Shown here piece by piece: positions 1 to 8,504 of a DNA stretch of 64,000 nucleotides (within the stretch, counting starts at the first letter, position 1; each line of letters opens with the position of its first letter). Under the pieces are notes generated by a model. It made no database searches, was not told the DNA's origin, and saw only the letters and a program-made list of their open reading frames with translations. Both the position numbers and the translations under genes were made by a program. This DNA comes from UBA4744 sp963717135 (GTDB taxonomy: Bacteria; Actinomycetota; Acidimicrobiia; Spongiisociales; UBA4744), in contig CAVQVN010000009.1 of the NCBI GenBank assembly GCA_963717135.1, forward strand, positions 62,001-126,000. Reading direction: 5' to 3'.

Positions 1-1139
1 CCGGGCCCGGCCGGCAACCCGAGTTGGTGGAAGTCCTCGGGCACTTGCAGGGTGCCGTCATCCCGGCGTCGGTCCTCGAACGAGATGTCCTGGGCGGCCG
101 TCTCGACTATCGCCCCGACATGCTCGACCAATTGATGGTGGCCGGTGAAGTCGTCTGGGTAGGCCGGGGGGCGCTGGGAGCGCGAGACGGTCGCCTGGCG
201 CTCTACTTTCGTGATCATCTTCCCCAGTTGTATCTGGCACTCGACACCGACCGGCCGGAGGGCTCTACTCACGAACTTTTACGACGCCACCTGACCGACC
301 GGGGGGCGAGCTTCTTTGGTGACCTCTACATAGCGGCCGAAGGGGGCGACCCGGACGAAGTGCTCGACAGTCTCTGGGATCTGGTCTGGGCGGGCGAGGT
401 CACCAACGACTCGCTCGGGCCGGTGCGCTCCTTCCTGGCCGGCCGACGCCCCCGCCGTCAGGGCAGGCCGGTGGTGGTGTCGAGGTTCCCGCCCGCCGCG
501 GCCGGACGCTGGTACCTCGTCTCCCAGTTGCTCGATCCGGCCATCGATCCGACCGTGGCGGCCACGGCATGGGTCGACCAGTTGCTCGAACGCCACGGCC
601 TGGTGACCCGGGACGTGGTAGCCGCCGAGTCGATCCCGGGAGGGTTCTCCAATCTCTATCCGATTCTGGCCCGGATGGAGGAGACGGGCCGCGTCCGGCG
701 CGGGTACTTCGTCGAAGGCTTGGGCGGAGCGCAGTTCGCGTTGCCCGGCGCAGTCGACCGCTTGCGTCAGGTCGAAGCCGTGCAAGACGTCACCGTCCTG
801 GCCGCCACCGACCCGGCCAGTACCTACGGAGCGGCCCTTCCCTGGCCTCCCGCAGCAGGGGGAAAGGCCGGCCGGTCGGCGGGTGCCTATGTAGTGCTGG
901 TCGGTGGCGACCTCGCGGTCTTTGTCGAGCGCGGCGGCAAGCGGGTGCTGACTTTCATAGAGGACTCCGACGGTCTGCAGGGAGCGGTGGCGGGTCTCGA
1001 AGAGATCGGTCGCCGGCGCAAACGGCTGACCATCGAGATCATCGACGGCGTCTCAGCTCGCCAGACACCGCTCGGCAGGTTGCTCATAGAGCGCGGGTTT
1101 GCGGACTCCTACAAGGGACTGACCCACCGACTCAAATAG
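1..1139 (+). CDS. lhr: Lhr-like DNA/RNA helicase, C-terminal part (5' truncated by window edge)
   Basis: The reading frame is open to the first base, so only the last ~379 residues of a much longer protein are present; the DEAD/DEAH core would lie upstream of the window. The visible part resembles the C-terminal winged-helix and Lhr-specific region of large actinobacterial Lhr helicases. It contains the stretch LLERHGLVTRDVV, followed by PGGFSNLYPILARMEETGRV and RRGYFVEGLGGAQFALPGAV, which I recognise from that family. Lhr proteins are ATP-dependent helicases linked to DNA repair. The TAG stop is followed 45 bp later by the DUF4032 gene. Assignment rests on recalled family sequence, not a search. 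Confidence 0.85.
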   Translation, partial: GPGRQPELVEVLGHLQGAVIPASVLERDVLGGRLDYRPDMLDQLMVAGEVVWVGRGALGARDGRLALYFRDHLPQLYLALDTDRPEGSTHELLRRHLTDRGASFFGDLYIAAEGGDPDEVLDSLWDLVWAGEVTNDSLGPVRSFLAGRRPRRQGRPVVVSRFPPAAAGRWYLVSQLLDPAIDPTVAATAWVDQLLERHGLVTRDVVAAESIPGGFSNLYPILARMEETGRVRRGYFVEGLGGAQFALPGAVDRLRQVEAVQDVTVLAATDPASTYGAALPWPPAAGGKAGRSAGAYVVLVGGDLAVFVERGGKRVLTFIEDSDGLQGAVAGLEEIGRRRKRLTIEIIDGVSARQTPLGRLLIERGFADSYKGLTHRLK

Positions 1140-1171
1140 TCACCCGTGGTCGGCCGTAACGGCTGCCGCGC

Positions 1172-1177
1172 TACATT
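1172..1177 (+). promoter_or_regulatory. -10 box TACATT, leaderless arrangement
   Basis: TACATT is followed by 7 nt and then the GTG codon at 1185, so transcription would start at or next to the start codon. The same geometry recurs at many genes in this window, which supports both the promoter and the choice of start codon for the DUF4032 gene. Confidence 0.5.
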
Positions 1178-1184
1178 GGCGGCC

Positions 1185-2378
1185 GTGCCCGACTTCACCA
1201 TCACCGTTCGACCCGGTCATCCGGATTTTCTCGATCTCGATTGGACCAGGTCCATAGCCGACTGGGATTCGGCCCGAGTCATCGATCTGCCGCGCGGCAT
1301 CTCCCGCCACGTCGTCAGGTTCGTCTCCTACCGCCAGGGCATCTACGCAGTCAAAGAATTGCCCACCATCCCCGCTCACCGCGACTATGAGGTTTTGCGA
1401 GATCTCGAAGCAGCCGGAGCCCCGGCGGTGATACCCGTGGGTCTCATCGACCAGAGAACCTCAGATCCGACCGCAGAAGGGTCCGCGGCCTTGATCACCA
1501 AATACGAGGACTTCTCGTTTTCGTTCCGTGAGTTGTTGGAGGGACCCGGCTTTGGTCCCCGCCGCAACCAGATGCTCGACGCCTTTGCCAGCCTCCTCGT
1601 GGAGCTTCACACGGTCGGATGCTTCTGGGGAGATTGTTCTTTGTCGAACACTCTTTGTCGATTCGATGCCGAAACCATCGAGACGATCATGGTCGACGCC
1701 GAGACGGCCTCCATAGTCGATATGCTCACCGACGGCCAGCGGGAAGAAGACCTCGAGATCATGATCGTCAATGTGGCGGGCGGGATGGCCGATATCGCCT
1801 CCGAACGCGGCATCGACATTGACCATGCCGACCTGGCCTTGGGGGAGGACATTGCGGACCGGTACCGGGCCCTATGGGGGGAACTGACCGAGACGCCGGT
1901 AATCGCTTCCGACGAACGGTACCGCATCGCCGAGCGGGTCCAAAGACTCAACGATCTCGGATTCGACGTCCGAGAAATCGACCTGCAACCCAGCGAGGAG
2001 GGACAGCGGTTGCAGATGAAAGTCCGGGTGGGAGGACGAACCTACCATCGAATGAAACTCAAGGAGCTGACCGGGGTAGACGCCCTGGAGAACCAGGCTC
2101 GCCAGATACTCGACGATCTTCACTATTACCAGGCCAGATCAGAAACGGAGGAATCTGCTCACAAGGCGTTGACTTCGGTTCAATGGCGGGTCGGCGAGTT
2201 CGAGCCCATGCTGCAGCGGATGCGGGACCTGGCAGACACGGTGGATCCAATCCAGGCGTACTGCGATCTCCTCCACTTCCGGTACATCAAGTCGGTGGAA
2301 GCCGGCCACGACATCGGAACCGAAGCAGCCTTCGCAGCCTGGTTGGATTCGGGACAGCCCGGTTACCCGTTAGATTGA
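1185..2378 (+). CDS. DUF4032 family protein with kinase-like (Kdo/WaaP-type) fold
   Basis: A protein of about 397 residues resembling the DUF4032 family, common in Actinobacteria, where an N-terminal region related to lipopolysaccharide/aminoglycoside kinases precedes the DUF. Kinase-like elements are visible: AVKELP (possible beta-3 lysine), a WGDCSLSNTL segment placed like a catalytic loop, and VDAETA placed like the metal-binding motif. The C-terminal half contains the conserved-looking VGGRTYHRMKLKELTGVDALENQARQ (split here only for reference). An ATG-free upstream extension (13 residues) is possible, but GTG at 1185 sits 7 nt after a -10 box and is preferred. No experimentally known function; kinase activity is inference. 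Confidence 0.75.
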   Translation: MPDFTITVRPGHPDFLDLDWTRSIADWDSARVIDLPRGISRHVVRFVSYRQGIYAVKELPTIPAHRDYEVLRDLEAAGAPAVIPVGLIDQRTSDPTAEGSAALITKYEDFSFSFRELLEGPGFGPRRNQMLDAFASLLVELHTVGCFWGDCSLSNTLCRFDAETIETIMVDAETASIVDMLTDGQREEDLEIMIVNVAGGMADIASERGIDIDHADLALGEDIADRYRALWGELTETPVIASDERYRIAERVQRLNDLGFDVREIDLQPSEEGQRLQMKVRVGGRTYHRMKLKELTGVDALENQARQILDDLHYYQARSETEESAHKALTSVQWRVGEFEPMLQRMRDLADTVDPIQAYCDLLHFRYIKSVEAGHDIGTEAAFAAWLDSGQPGYPLD

Positions 2379-2385
2379 TCCGACC

Positions 2386-2997
2386 GTGCTCGCCTTCGCC
2401 GCCCAAGCCTTCCTAACCATGTTTGTGATCGTCGATCCGCCCGGATTGGCGCCCATCTTCATTTCCGTGGTCGGTGACCGGTCCCCGGATACACAGCGTC
2501 ACGTGGCTCGCAAGGCAGTCGTGATCTCGGCGGTCGTGTTGGCCGTATTCGCGGCCGCCGGCACCGCCCTTTTCGACTTTCTCGGCGTCTCACTCGAAGC
2601 CTTCTCGATCGCCGGCGGTATCCTGCTGTTCAAGATCGCCGTCGACATGGTGCTGGCGCAGCGGCATCGGCAGACCGCCGAGGAAGAAGAAGAGGCCCAC
2701 ACCCGGGACGATGTGTCGGTGTTCCCGCTGGCCATACCGTTGATCACCGGACCGGGGGCCCTGGCCACCATCCTCGTACTGGTCGGTCAGGCCGGCCCGG
2801 ACCCGGAACGACTTGGCCTTTTGGCCGCGGCCAGCGCAGCCGTCCTGCTGCTCGCCTACACCTCTCTACGCCTGGCGAGCATCGTCAGTAAATTCCTCGG
2901 GCAAACCGGAATCAATGTGGTGACCAGAATCCTTGGTTTGATCCTGGCGGCGCTGGCCGTCCAGTACGTCGCCGACGGTGTACTCGCTCTGATCTGA
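2386..2997 (+). CDS. MarC family (NAAT-like) integral membrane protein
   Basis: A 203-residue protein with about six hydrophobic segments and the MarC/UPF0056 hallmarks: an N-terminal FLTMFVIVDPPGLAPIF segment (usually VDPxGxxPxF) and PLAIPLITGPGALATILVL in the second half. Family members were first linked to multiple antibiotic resistance in E. coli, but that link was withdrawn and the transported substrate is unknown. A charged Glu-rich loop (residues ~98-106) separates the two halves. GTG start; a TAGATT hexamer lies 9 nt upstream, so the gene may have its own promoter although it follows DUF4032 by only 7 bp. Confidence 0.85.
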   Translation: MLAFAAQAFLTMFVIVDPPGLAPIFISVVGDRSPDTQRHVARKAVVISAVVLAVFAAAGTALFDFLGVSLEAFSIAGGILLFKIAVDMVLAQRHRQTAEEEEEAHTRDDVSVFPLAIPLITGPGALATILVLVGQAGPDPERLGLLAAASAAVLLLAYTSLRLASIVSKFLGQTGINVVTRILGLILAALAVQYVADGVLALI

Positions 2998-3010
2998 CCG
3001 GAGTTCGACC

Positions 3011-3775
3011 TCAGCCGAGCCCGGCTCGCGCTCCGGTCACGCCTCCGTCAATCGGCAGAGTTACGCCGGTGATCCACGATGAGGCGGCCGAGCACAGGAA
3101 CACCACGGCACCGGTCACATCCTCCACCTCACCCAATCGTTCGAGTGGATGCAGGCCGGCGGCTCCCTCCTCATTCATTTCCCACAAAGTACGTGAGAAC
3201 CGGGTTTTGACGATGCCGGGAGCGATGGCATTCACCCGCACCGTCGGCGCCATCTCGTAGGCGAGTTGGCGGGTCAGAAAGATGAGGGCAGCCTTCGACA
3301 CGTTGTAGGCACCAAGCAGCGGCCCCGGTTGTAGCCCACCGACCGAAGCCACATTGACGATGGACCCGCCATGTTCCTGCATCCACTGCCGCCAGGCTTG
3401 GCGAGAAAACACCAGCGGTCCGCGCTGATTGACCGCCCAGATCTTGTCGATGGCACTCATCTCGACATCGATGATGTTCCCGGCCACCGGGTTGGTTGCT
3501 GCGTTGTTGACCAGGATGTCGAGCGCTCCGAAATTCTCCACGGCTACCGAAACCGCTGCGGCCGCGTGCTCGTCGTCGTCGGCACCGCCGGCAATGGCCA
3601 GCACCCGATCGTCGTTGTTCAATTCCATCAAGGCTCCGTCGAGATTGGCCGGCTTGCGGCCGGTGATCACCACTCCTCTGGCCCCGCTGGCGAGCAATTC
3701 CTCAACTATCGCCAGGCCGATCCCGCGGCTGGCACCGGTGACCACCGCCACCTGGTCGTCCACTCGAAATTCCAT
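3011..3775 (-). CDS. SDR family oxidoreductase
   Basis: A 254-residue classical short-chain dehydrogenase/reductase. The N-terminal cofactor motif TGASRGIG (residues ~14-21), the NNAATN motif near residue 91, a catalytic Ser in VNVASVGG and the YNVSKAA motif (YxxxK, residues ~158-162) are all present, and the C-terminus IDGGVTGARAG is typical. It would oxidise or reduce an alcohol/ketone with NAD(P)(H); the substrate is not deducible. AGGAGG precedes the ATG and overlaps the stop codon of the flavin-reductase-like gene just upstream, so the two are probably translated from one transcript. Confidence 0.9.
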   Translation of the reverse strand: MEFRVDDQVAVVTGASRGIGLAIVEELLASGARGVVITGRKPANLDGALMELNNDDRVLAIAGGADDDEHAAAAVSVAVENFGALDILVNNAATNPVAGNIIDVEMSAIDKIWAVNQRGPLVFSRQAWRQWMQEHGGSIVNVASVGGLQPGPLLGAYNVSKAALIFLTRQLAYEMAPTVRVNAIAPGIVKTRFSRTLWEMNEEGAAGLHPLERLGEVEDVTGAVVFLCSAASSWITGVTLPIDGGVTGARAGLG

Positions 3776-3784
3776 GCCGGCCTC

Positions 3785-4300
3785 CTAGTGTCCGCCTCGT
3801 TTGACGCCACCGTACTTCATGCGGGTATCGCTCATGGCCGCGATCGACCCTTGGTAGTCCGGATCGAACCCCGCGTCGACAACCTCTCCGGCAAAAAAAG
3901 TGTGGGTCCCGTAGTCGACCGAGCTATGAACCTTCAGCTCCATCCAGGCCACCGCCTCGGCAAAGATCGGAACGCCGGTCGCACCTTCCCGTACTGCTCG
4001 ACCATTGAGGGTCAGGCCGTCGCGCCGGGCCGGCTTGGAGAACTTCACAAACGTTCTGGTATCCGAAGCGGCCCAAAGATTGATCGAAAAAGCGCCTCCG
4101 TCGGTAATCAAGCGGCAGGTCACCGATGAATTGTCCACGGCAACTCCAACCAGTACAGGCTCCATCGAAACCTGCGTTATCCAACTGGTCGTCATGGCAT
4201 TCCATTCGTCGCCGGACCGTGACCCGACCAACGCCAGGGCGTTCGGGATTTTCCACGTAACCTGATTGATCACCTGATCGGGTGGCCGTCGGTGTTCCAC
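3785..4300 (-). CDS. Flavin reductase-like domain protein
   Basis: About 171 residues of the flavin reductase-like (FMN-binding split barrel) type, with NAMTTSWITQVSMEPVLVGV near the N-terminus and GGAFSINLWAAS following, both typical of this family. Members bind FMN and reduce flavins or serve as oxygenase partners. I chose GTG at 4300 because a perfect AGGAGG (4307-4312) sits 6 nt before it; an in-frame upstream ATG at 4330 lacks this. It is the first gene of a two-gene operon with the SDR, suggesting a shared redox pathway, which is inference. Confidence 0.82.
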   Translation of the reverse strand: MEHRRPPDQVINQVTWKIPNALALVGSRSGDEWNAMTTSWITQVSMEPVLVGVAVDNSSVTCRLITDGGAFSINLWAASDTRTFVKFSKPARRDGLTLNGRAVREGATGVPIFAEAVAWMELKVHSSVDYGTHTFFAGEVVDAGFDPDYQGSIAAMSDTRMKYGGVKRGGH

Positions 4301-4359
4301 GTTTTTCCTCCTGAGCGCTCGTGGGTTCAACGTCGTCGCGATGCGTATAGCCTATTGGC

Positions 4360-4893
4360 GTGCACATCTTGATCGCTACCGCGGGCGTGCTGCCGACCAG
4401 TCCCGTCGCAGACCTGATCAAGCAGATCCTCCCGCCGGGAGGTGAAGTCTCGGTGGTCACCGTAATCGAGGTTCCCCGATCATTCCTCGACGGCCTCGAA
4501 TCTGAGAACTGGCATCCCTTCGATGAGGACTCCGAGCGGAGCAACCGGAAGAATGCCCTCGTAGATCGATACGTCGAAGAACGAGGCCGCAAGCTCATCG
4601 AGCCGGTGATGGCCGCCTTGCGGTCGCGTGGTCTCGAACCCAACGGGATCTTCATCGAGGGGACCGACCGGGCAGCAGCCATATGTCAGACGGCCGAGCA
4701 GGTGGAAGCCGATCTCATCTTGATGGGTGCCACCCGGCGGCTCTTTGGTGAAGGAGCCTGGGAGAGCATCTCCGGTCAGGTAATGCAGCGCACCCACCTA
4801 CCCCTGTTGCTGGTGTCGGGAGCGCCCCGGCCTCCGGAAGAAAGTGACAGAGAGGACCCGACCACCGGAGCCCACGAGTCCGGCGACAATTAG
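4360..4893 (+). CDS. Universal stress protein (UspA) family
   Basis: A 177-residue single-domain Usp protein. The N-terminal beta strand MHILIATAG, the central EGTDRAAAICQTAEQVEADLILMGATRR and the following SGQVMQRTHLPLLLVSG fit the Usp alpha/beta fold; the last strand is normally the ATP-binding GS(V)S..V..H.P..VV region. Here the glycine-rich loop is degenerate (GATRR, EGAWESISG), so ATP binding is uncertain. The GTG start is 6 nt after TAGCCT, a leaderless-type promoter. The gene is divergent from the flavin reductase operon. Confidence 0.82.
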   Translation: MHILIATAGVLPTSPVADLIKQILPPGGEVSVVTVIEVPRSFLDGLESENWHPFDEDSERSNRKNALVDRYVEERGRKLIEPVMAALRSRGLEPNGIFIEGTDRAAAICQTAEQVEADLILMGATRRLFGEGAWESISGQVMQRTHLPLLLVSGAPRPPEESDREDPTTGAHESGDN

Positions 4894-4910
4894 GTGTGGC
4901 GGCCGCTTGG

Positions 4911-5372
4911 TCAGGGGATATCGACTTCGAAGGGTTTTCCGCAGAATCCGCCCACGCTGTCGCGAGCAACCACCGTCACCAAACGCACATCCGTGGGGAC
5001 ATCGATGCCGCTCTGGCTGCGAGTGAACGGCTGCTCATCGACGTGCGGGTGGGTGAGCACGCGTTCGCCTAAAACCGTGCCGTCGGGGGTTCGGATCTCC
5101 CAAAGATCGGCATACTGGTCCCAGCCGGTGTCCGTCGAGCGCACGGTGACGTCGAATCGGTAGGTGCCCGGGCCCTCGCTGGCGAGAACGACGTCGACAA
5201 CATCGGCACAGCCGGTGGTTTCCGTCACCGCGACCGGCACCGAGGCGGGCGTTTCGGTTGTGGTCGGCTGAGTGGTGCACCCCGCCGTCAGCGTCGACCC
5301 GATGAGCATCAGAGCAACGGCTCTACCCCATCCTCTCACCTGGTGTTGGTCCATCCCACCGTTCCTCGACAT
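4911..5372 (-). CDS. Putative lipoprotein of unknown function
   Basis: About 147-153 residues. The N-terminus has a short basic part, a hydrophobic stretch and the lipobox LTAGC, so the product should be a membrane-anchored exported lipoprotein, followed by a Thr-rich linker. The rest (SEGPGTYRFDVTVRSTDTGWDQYADLWEIRTPDG and onward) looks like a small beta-rich domain; two Cys pairs in the mature part (TTGC, GFCG) could form a disulfide. Two ATGs are possible (5372, 5354). Its beginning overlaps the end of the saccharopine dehydrogenase-like gene. No family recognised. Confidence 0.6.
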   Translation of the reverse strand: MSRNGGMDQHQVRGWGRAVALMLIGSTLTAGCTTQPTTTETPASVPVAVTETTGCADVVDVVLASEGPGTYRFDVTVRSTDTGWDQYADLWEIRTPDGTVLGERVLTHPHVDEQPFTRSQSGIDVPTDVRLVTVVARDSVGGFCGKPFEVDIP

Positions 5373-6525
5373 GAAATCCTCGCGCCCGGATCTCTTCCAT
5401 GAACGCTCCGGCCGGGACCGCTTGTTCCATCCGATGAACGCCCGGGACGATTGACTTGGAACCGATAAACCCGGCCATGATGGCCGCGTGCCATCCGGTC
5501 AGTCGCTCCATCGCCGCAAAACCGGTTGCCGGGTCGAAACGATCGACGAGTTCGATGACCACATGTACCTCCCCGTCATCGACGTCGCCGCTGCCAACCG
5601 CCCTCATCAGGCAAACGTCTATCACCTGGTCGGTCTCGATCTGCGGACCGAGGAGGGCGTGAAACACCTCACGCGGGCTGACCGCCGCGCCTTCCACACT
5701 CACCTTCTCACGATTGAACAAACCCAGGTCCTTGAAAGCCTTGAACGCCGCCAGGTGACCGGGATAGCGGAGGGTCTTGTTCTCGTAGACGGCCAGCCGT
5801 CCTTCCAGTGTGTAGGGAACGGTCGAAGTGCCCCCGGACGTGACAAATGCCTCCAAAACCCCGAATTCCCCAAATGTGATCTTCTCGGGCTCGGTCAGTG
5901 CCGGAACCGAGGTGACCTTCCCGTCCCGCAGGAAGATGGCGTCCCCGTCGTACTCATTGGTGAGCCCGTCGATGTGGAAGGCGGCCAGGTAACCCCACGG
6001 CTCAGGAGGATCTTGCGGCAGTCCACCGTCGTAGAGCCGCACCGCGGTTGGGGTCGCCCCGGCGGCCTTCAACCGCTCCAGAGCGTACATCCCCAAGGTG
6101 TTGTTGAGGCCCGGTCCCATCCCACAGTCCGGGACGATGGAGATGCCTCGCGCGCGGGCCTCTCCATCGAGTTCGAGTTGCTCGAGGACGGTTCCGGTGT
6201 GCCCACCCAGATCGACCATGGAAGTCCCCGCGTCGAGAGCCGCCCGGGTGCATCCGGGTATGAACAGGAAAGGGACCGCACATACGTAGACATCGAGAGG
6301 AGCCAGCGCCTCGACCAGAAAGGCATGGTCGGTCACATCGACCCTCCGCCAGGTCGCCACCTCGCGACCTACCAGCGAGTTGAGGCGATGGGCTGATCGC
6401 TCGGCAACCGAAGGGTGCGAGTCGACCATCAGGACCGATTGTGCCCTCCCTCTTACCGCCAGATCGTAGGCAGCGGCCGTGCCCTGCCGGCCGGCTCCCA
6501 CGACGCCGTAACGAATGTCGGCCAT
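5323..6525 (-). CDS. Saccharopine dehydrogenase-like / lysine 6-dehydrogenase family oxidoreductase
   Basis: A 400-residue enzyme with an N-terminal Rossmann motif (YGVVGAGRQGTAAAYDL, residues ~6-22) and a C-terminal saccharopine dehydrogenase-type domain. PDCGMGPGLNNTLGMYAL and the preceding strand resemble lysine 6-dehydrogenases and related saccharopine dehydrogenase family proteins, which act on lysine or derived amino acids with NAD(P). The exact substrate cannot be assigned. It is followed, with overlap, by a lipoprotein gene and preceded by a divergent small gene. Confidence 0.8.
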   Translation of the reverse strand: MADIRYGVVGAGRQGTAAAYDLAVRGRAQSVLMVDSHPSVAERSAHRLNSLVGREVATWRRVDVTDHAFLVEALAPLDVYVCAVPFLFIPGCTRAALDAGTSMVDLGGHTGTVLEQLELDGEARARGISIVPDCGMGPGLNNTLGMYALERLKAAGATPTAVRLYDGGLPQDPPEPWGYLAAFHIDGLTNEYDGDAIFLRDGKVTSVPALTEPEKITFGEFGVLEAFVTSGGTSTVPYTLEGRLAVYENKTLRYPGHLAAFKAFKDLGLFNREKVSVEGAAVSPREVFHALLGPQIETDQVIDVCLMRAVGSGDVDDGEVHVVIELVDRFDPATGFAAMERLTGWHAAIMAGFIGSKSIVPGVHRMEQAVPAGAFMEEIRARGFHVEERWDGPTPGERMG

Positions 6526-6617
6526 TCAATCTTCCCTTCGCTCGCCGTTCACAGGCAGAAGCTACTCCGACGGCTGTCCGACGGTTTTTTGTCAGACCCG
6601 TTCGTCATACTGGCCGC

Positions 6618-6986
6618 ATGACGATGACATCCAGCCCGTGTGTTCACCGGCCGGTCGATGTGGCCGGAATCCGGGTCGTCGCCTGCGGCCTGTGCGGCAC
6701 GGTGGAGTGGTCTGGAACAACTCGCTCCCTCGACCCGTCCGAAGGCATGGCAGCGTTGTTTGGCAATTTCGAACTGGTGGGGCGCCTGCCGGCGGTGCGA
6801 GCGCCCGGTGACGAGGTGCTGATGTACCGGGCCCCCGGACGCAAGGGACGGGGCTCGCTCGAGGCCTTCCCGGCGTACGTTTGGATGCGGGTCGATGAGC
6901 ATCTGTGGCTGTCCCATGATGGAGAGCACCTGCTGCTGGCACCGACCACGCCACTCCTCATGGAGAACCTGACCAGGGGGGCGTGA
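6618..6986 (+). CDS. Conserved-looking hypothetical protein with CxxC
   Basis: A 122-residue protein with no family I recognise. It starts with a Cys/His-containing segment (SSPCVHRP, then ACGLCG) that could bind a metal, followed by mixed alpha/beta sequence ending LLAPTTPLLMENL. I placed the start at ATG 6618 because CATACT lies exactly 6 nt upstream, the leaderless pattern seen elsewhere here; longer open frame upstream has no such signal and overlaps the divergent gene. Confidence 0.55.
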   Translation: MTMTSSPCVHRPVDVAGIRVVACGLCGTVEWSGTTRSLDPSEGMAALFGNFELVGRLPAVRAPGDEVLMYRAPGRKGRGSLEAFPAYVWMRVDEHLWLSHDGEHLLLAPTTPLLMENLTRGA

Positions 6987-7004
6987 ACAGAGCGGCGAGA
7001 CTGG

Positions 7005-7856
7005 CTAATCCTGGGCCCCGGGCACTCTGTGGATCGCTTCAGACACCCGTTCGGTGACCTTGGCCAGCGCCTCGGCGGCTTCCTCTTCGGTGAGCCGGCC
7101 CCCTTTGACCGCTCGATCGATTTGCCCGGCCACCGGTGCCGTCATGGCGTCCACCAAAGCGCCCTCGACCACTCCGTGGGCTCCGGCGATTTTCGCCAGA
7201 GTGGCTCCTTCGGCGAGTTGGGCTCGAACCTCATCCACGGCGAGACCGATGAGGTCGGCGGCCGCTTCGAGACCCGCCACTCGCAGAGCCCGAATGCGGC
7301 GCTCTTTGAGAACCGTGCCGAAAGGATGTGCAACGTCGATCAGTTCGCTCAGGGTTTTCTCGGTTGCCTTAGCGATCTCTTCGGCTCGCACCGCATCGAG
7401 CTTTCCGGCAGTGACTTGTACGGCCAGGTGAGCGGCGATGTGATCGGTGACCCGGTTCACGAGTTCGGAGCCGCTGGAACCATGGGCCGAAGCGATCTCG
7501 GCCAGCGAAAGGCCGCTCTCCAGTTGGTCGGCAAGATCGTCGGGAGTGATTCCCAGGACTTCAGCCGTTTCGGCGGCCAACCGGCCAAGGTGCTCGATGA
7601 TTCTCTTGGTCCGTTCCTGGAATCGAACCCGGGCGGCGATCGGAGCGAGTTCGGCGGCCACCGCGTCAACCTGTCTTTGAGTCAAGGTGCCGTCCTCGAC
7701 CAAGGGAGCCAAAGCTTCGTCGATCACCTGTTCTGCTGCGGGACGTCCGGTGCCGGACCCTTCCGGATCATCGATCGCCCGGGCTACAGCCAGGCTGCTC
7801 GTGACCAATCCAATCACGACCACGACGACGGCTCCGATCTTCAGCGAAGGCCACAT
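7005..7856 (-). CDS. Membrane-anchored or secreted helical repeat protein, unknown function
   Basis: About 283 residues: an N-terminal hydrophobic segment (signal peptide or anchor, residues ~5-27) and then an almost fully helical, Ala/Glu-rich exported part. A motif occurs twice: EVLGITPDDLADQLESGLSLAEIASAHG and, later, DLIGLAVDEVRAQLAEGATLAKIAGAHG, each followed by a VTDHIAA or MTAPVAG helix. Such repeats are seen in actinobacterial DUF2680-like exported proteins; that link is tentative. The start at 7856 follows AAGGAG. Probably two tandem copies of a helical module that arose by duplication. Confidence 0.6.
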   Translation of the reverse strand: MWPSLKIGAVVVVVIGLVTSSLAVARAIDDPEGSGTGRPAAEQVIDEALAPLVEDGTLTQRQVDAVAAELAPIAARVRFQERTKRIIEHLGRLAAETAEVLGITPDDLADQLESGLSLAEIASAHGSSGSELVNRVTDHIAAHLAVQVTAGKLDAVRAEEIAKATEKTLSELIDVAHPFGTVLKERRIRALRVAGLEAAADLIGLAVDEVRAQLAEGATLAKIAGAHGVVEGALVDAMTAPVAGQIDRAVKGGRLTEEEAAEALAKVTERVSEAIHRVPGAQD

Positions 7857-7940
7857 CACATTTCTCCTTTGTGCTGGTGCCTCCATCGTCGACGCCTGAT
7901 GTTCGAAATCCGTTAACCAAGTTTCAAGCTTCGCCGCGCG

Positions 7941-8504
7941 TCAGCGCGGAGTGTTCTGATCGGGGTGGAACGGCTCGCCATGACCGGGCACGATCATGAC
8001 GGCCAGTCCCTGCACTCGACGGCGGCCGGCATGAAGCGCTTCGGGGTCGGTGGCAAACGGATCCTCGGCCGGTCCCGCCTGGTTCCACCACAGGTGGGTG
8101 CATGCCACCGTACCTTGGTCGGTCTCGACGAGGGTGGTGATGTCCTGCGCGGTGTGACCCGGCGTTTCGAGCAGTCTCACATGCGGGGAGACCGCAAAGC
8201 CCTCGGCGGGGCGCGAGTCCCACACATCCCGGTGGTAGATCGCCCAGTGGTCGTGGAAGCGGGCGAAGGGGAACAACGCGGCGTTGAGCGTGTGGTCCGG
8301 ATGATGGTGAGAGAAGATCACGTCGGTCACATGTTCGGGAGAAAGCCCCCGGGCGACCAGGGGGTCGAGAATCATCGATGGGTCGGCCACCATGCCCGGA
8401 TCGATGATCACGATGTGGTCGCCGTCGATCACCAACGAAACCGTCGACGCCACCCGTTCGCCGACATATCCGGAGGTCAATACCGCAAAGGAGGCGGCCA
8501 TCAC
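7941..8504 (-). CDS. Metallo-beta-lactamase fold hydrolase
   Basis: A 187-residue MBL-fold protein. The metal-binding motif HHHPDH (after VTDVIFS) is intact, with ETPGHTAQDI supplying the next histidine, THLWWN the bridging acidic/neutral region and VPGHGEPF the last histidine. These bind one or two zinc ions and hydrolyse esters, thioesters or phosphodiesters; the short length suggests a compact glyoxalase-II or MBLAC1-like hydrolase. Its ATG overlaps the stop codon of the ABC exporter gene by 4 bp (ATGA), so the two are translationally coupled. Confidence 0.82.
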   Translation of the reverse strand: MMAASFAVLTSGYVGERVASTVSLVIDGDHIVIIDPGMVADPSMILDPLVARGLSPEHVTDVIFSHHHPDHTLNAALFPFARFHDHWAIYHRDVWDSRPAEGFAVSPHVRLLETPGHTAQDITTLVETDQGTVACTHLWWNQAGPAEDPFATDPEALHAGRRRVQGLAVMIVPGHGEPFHPDQNTPR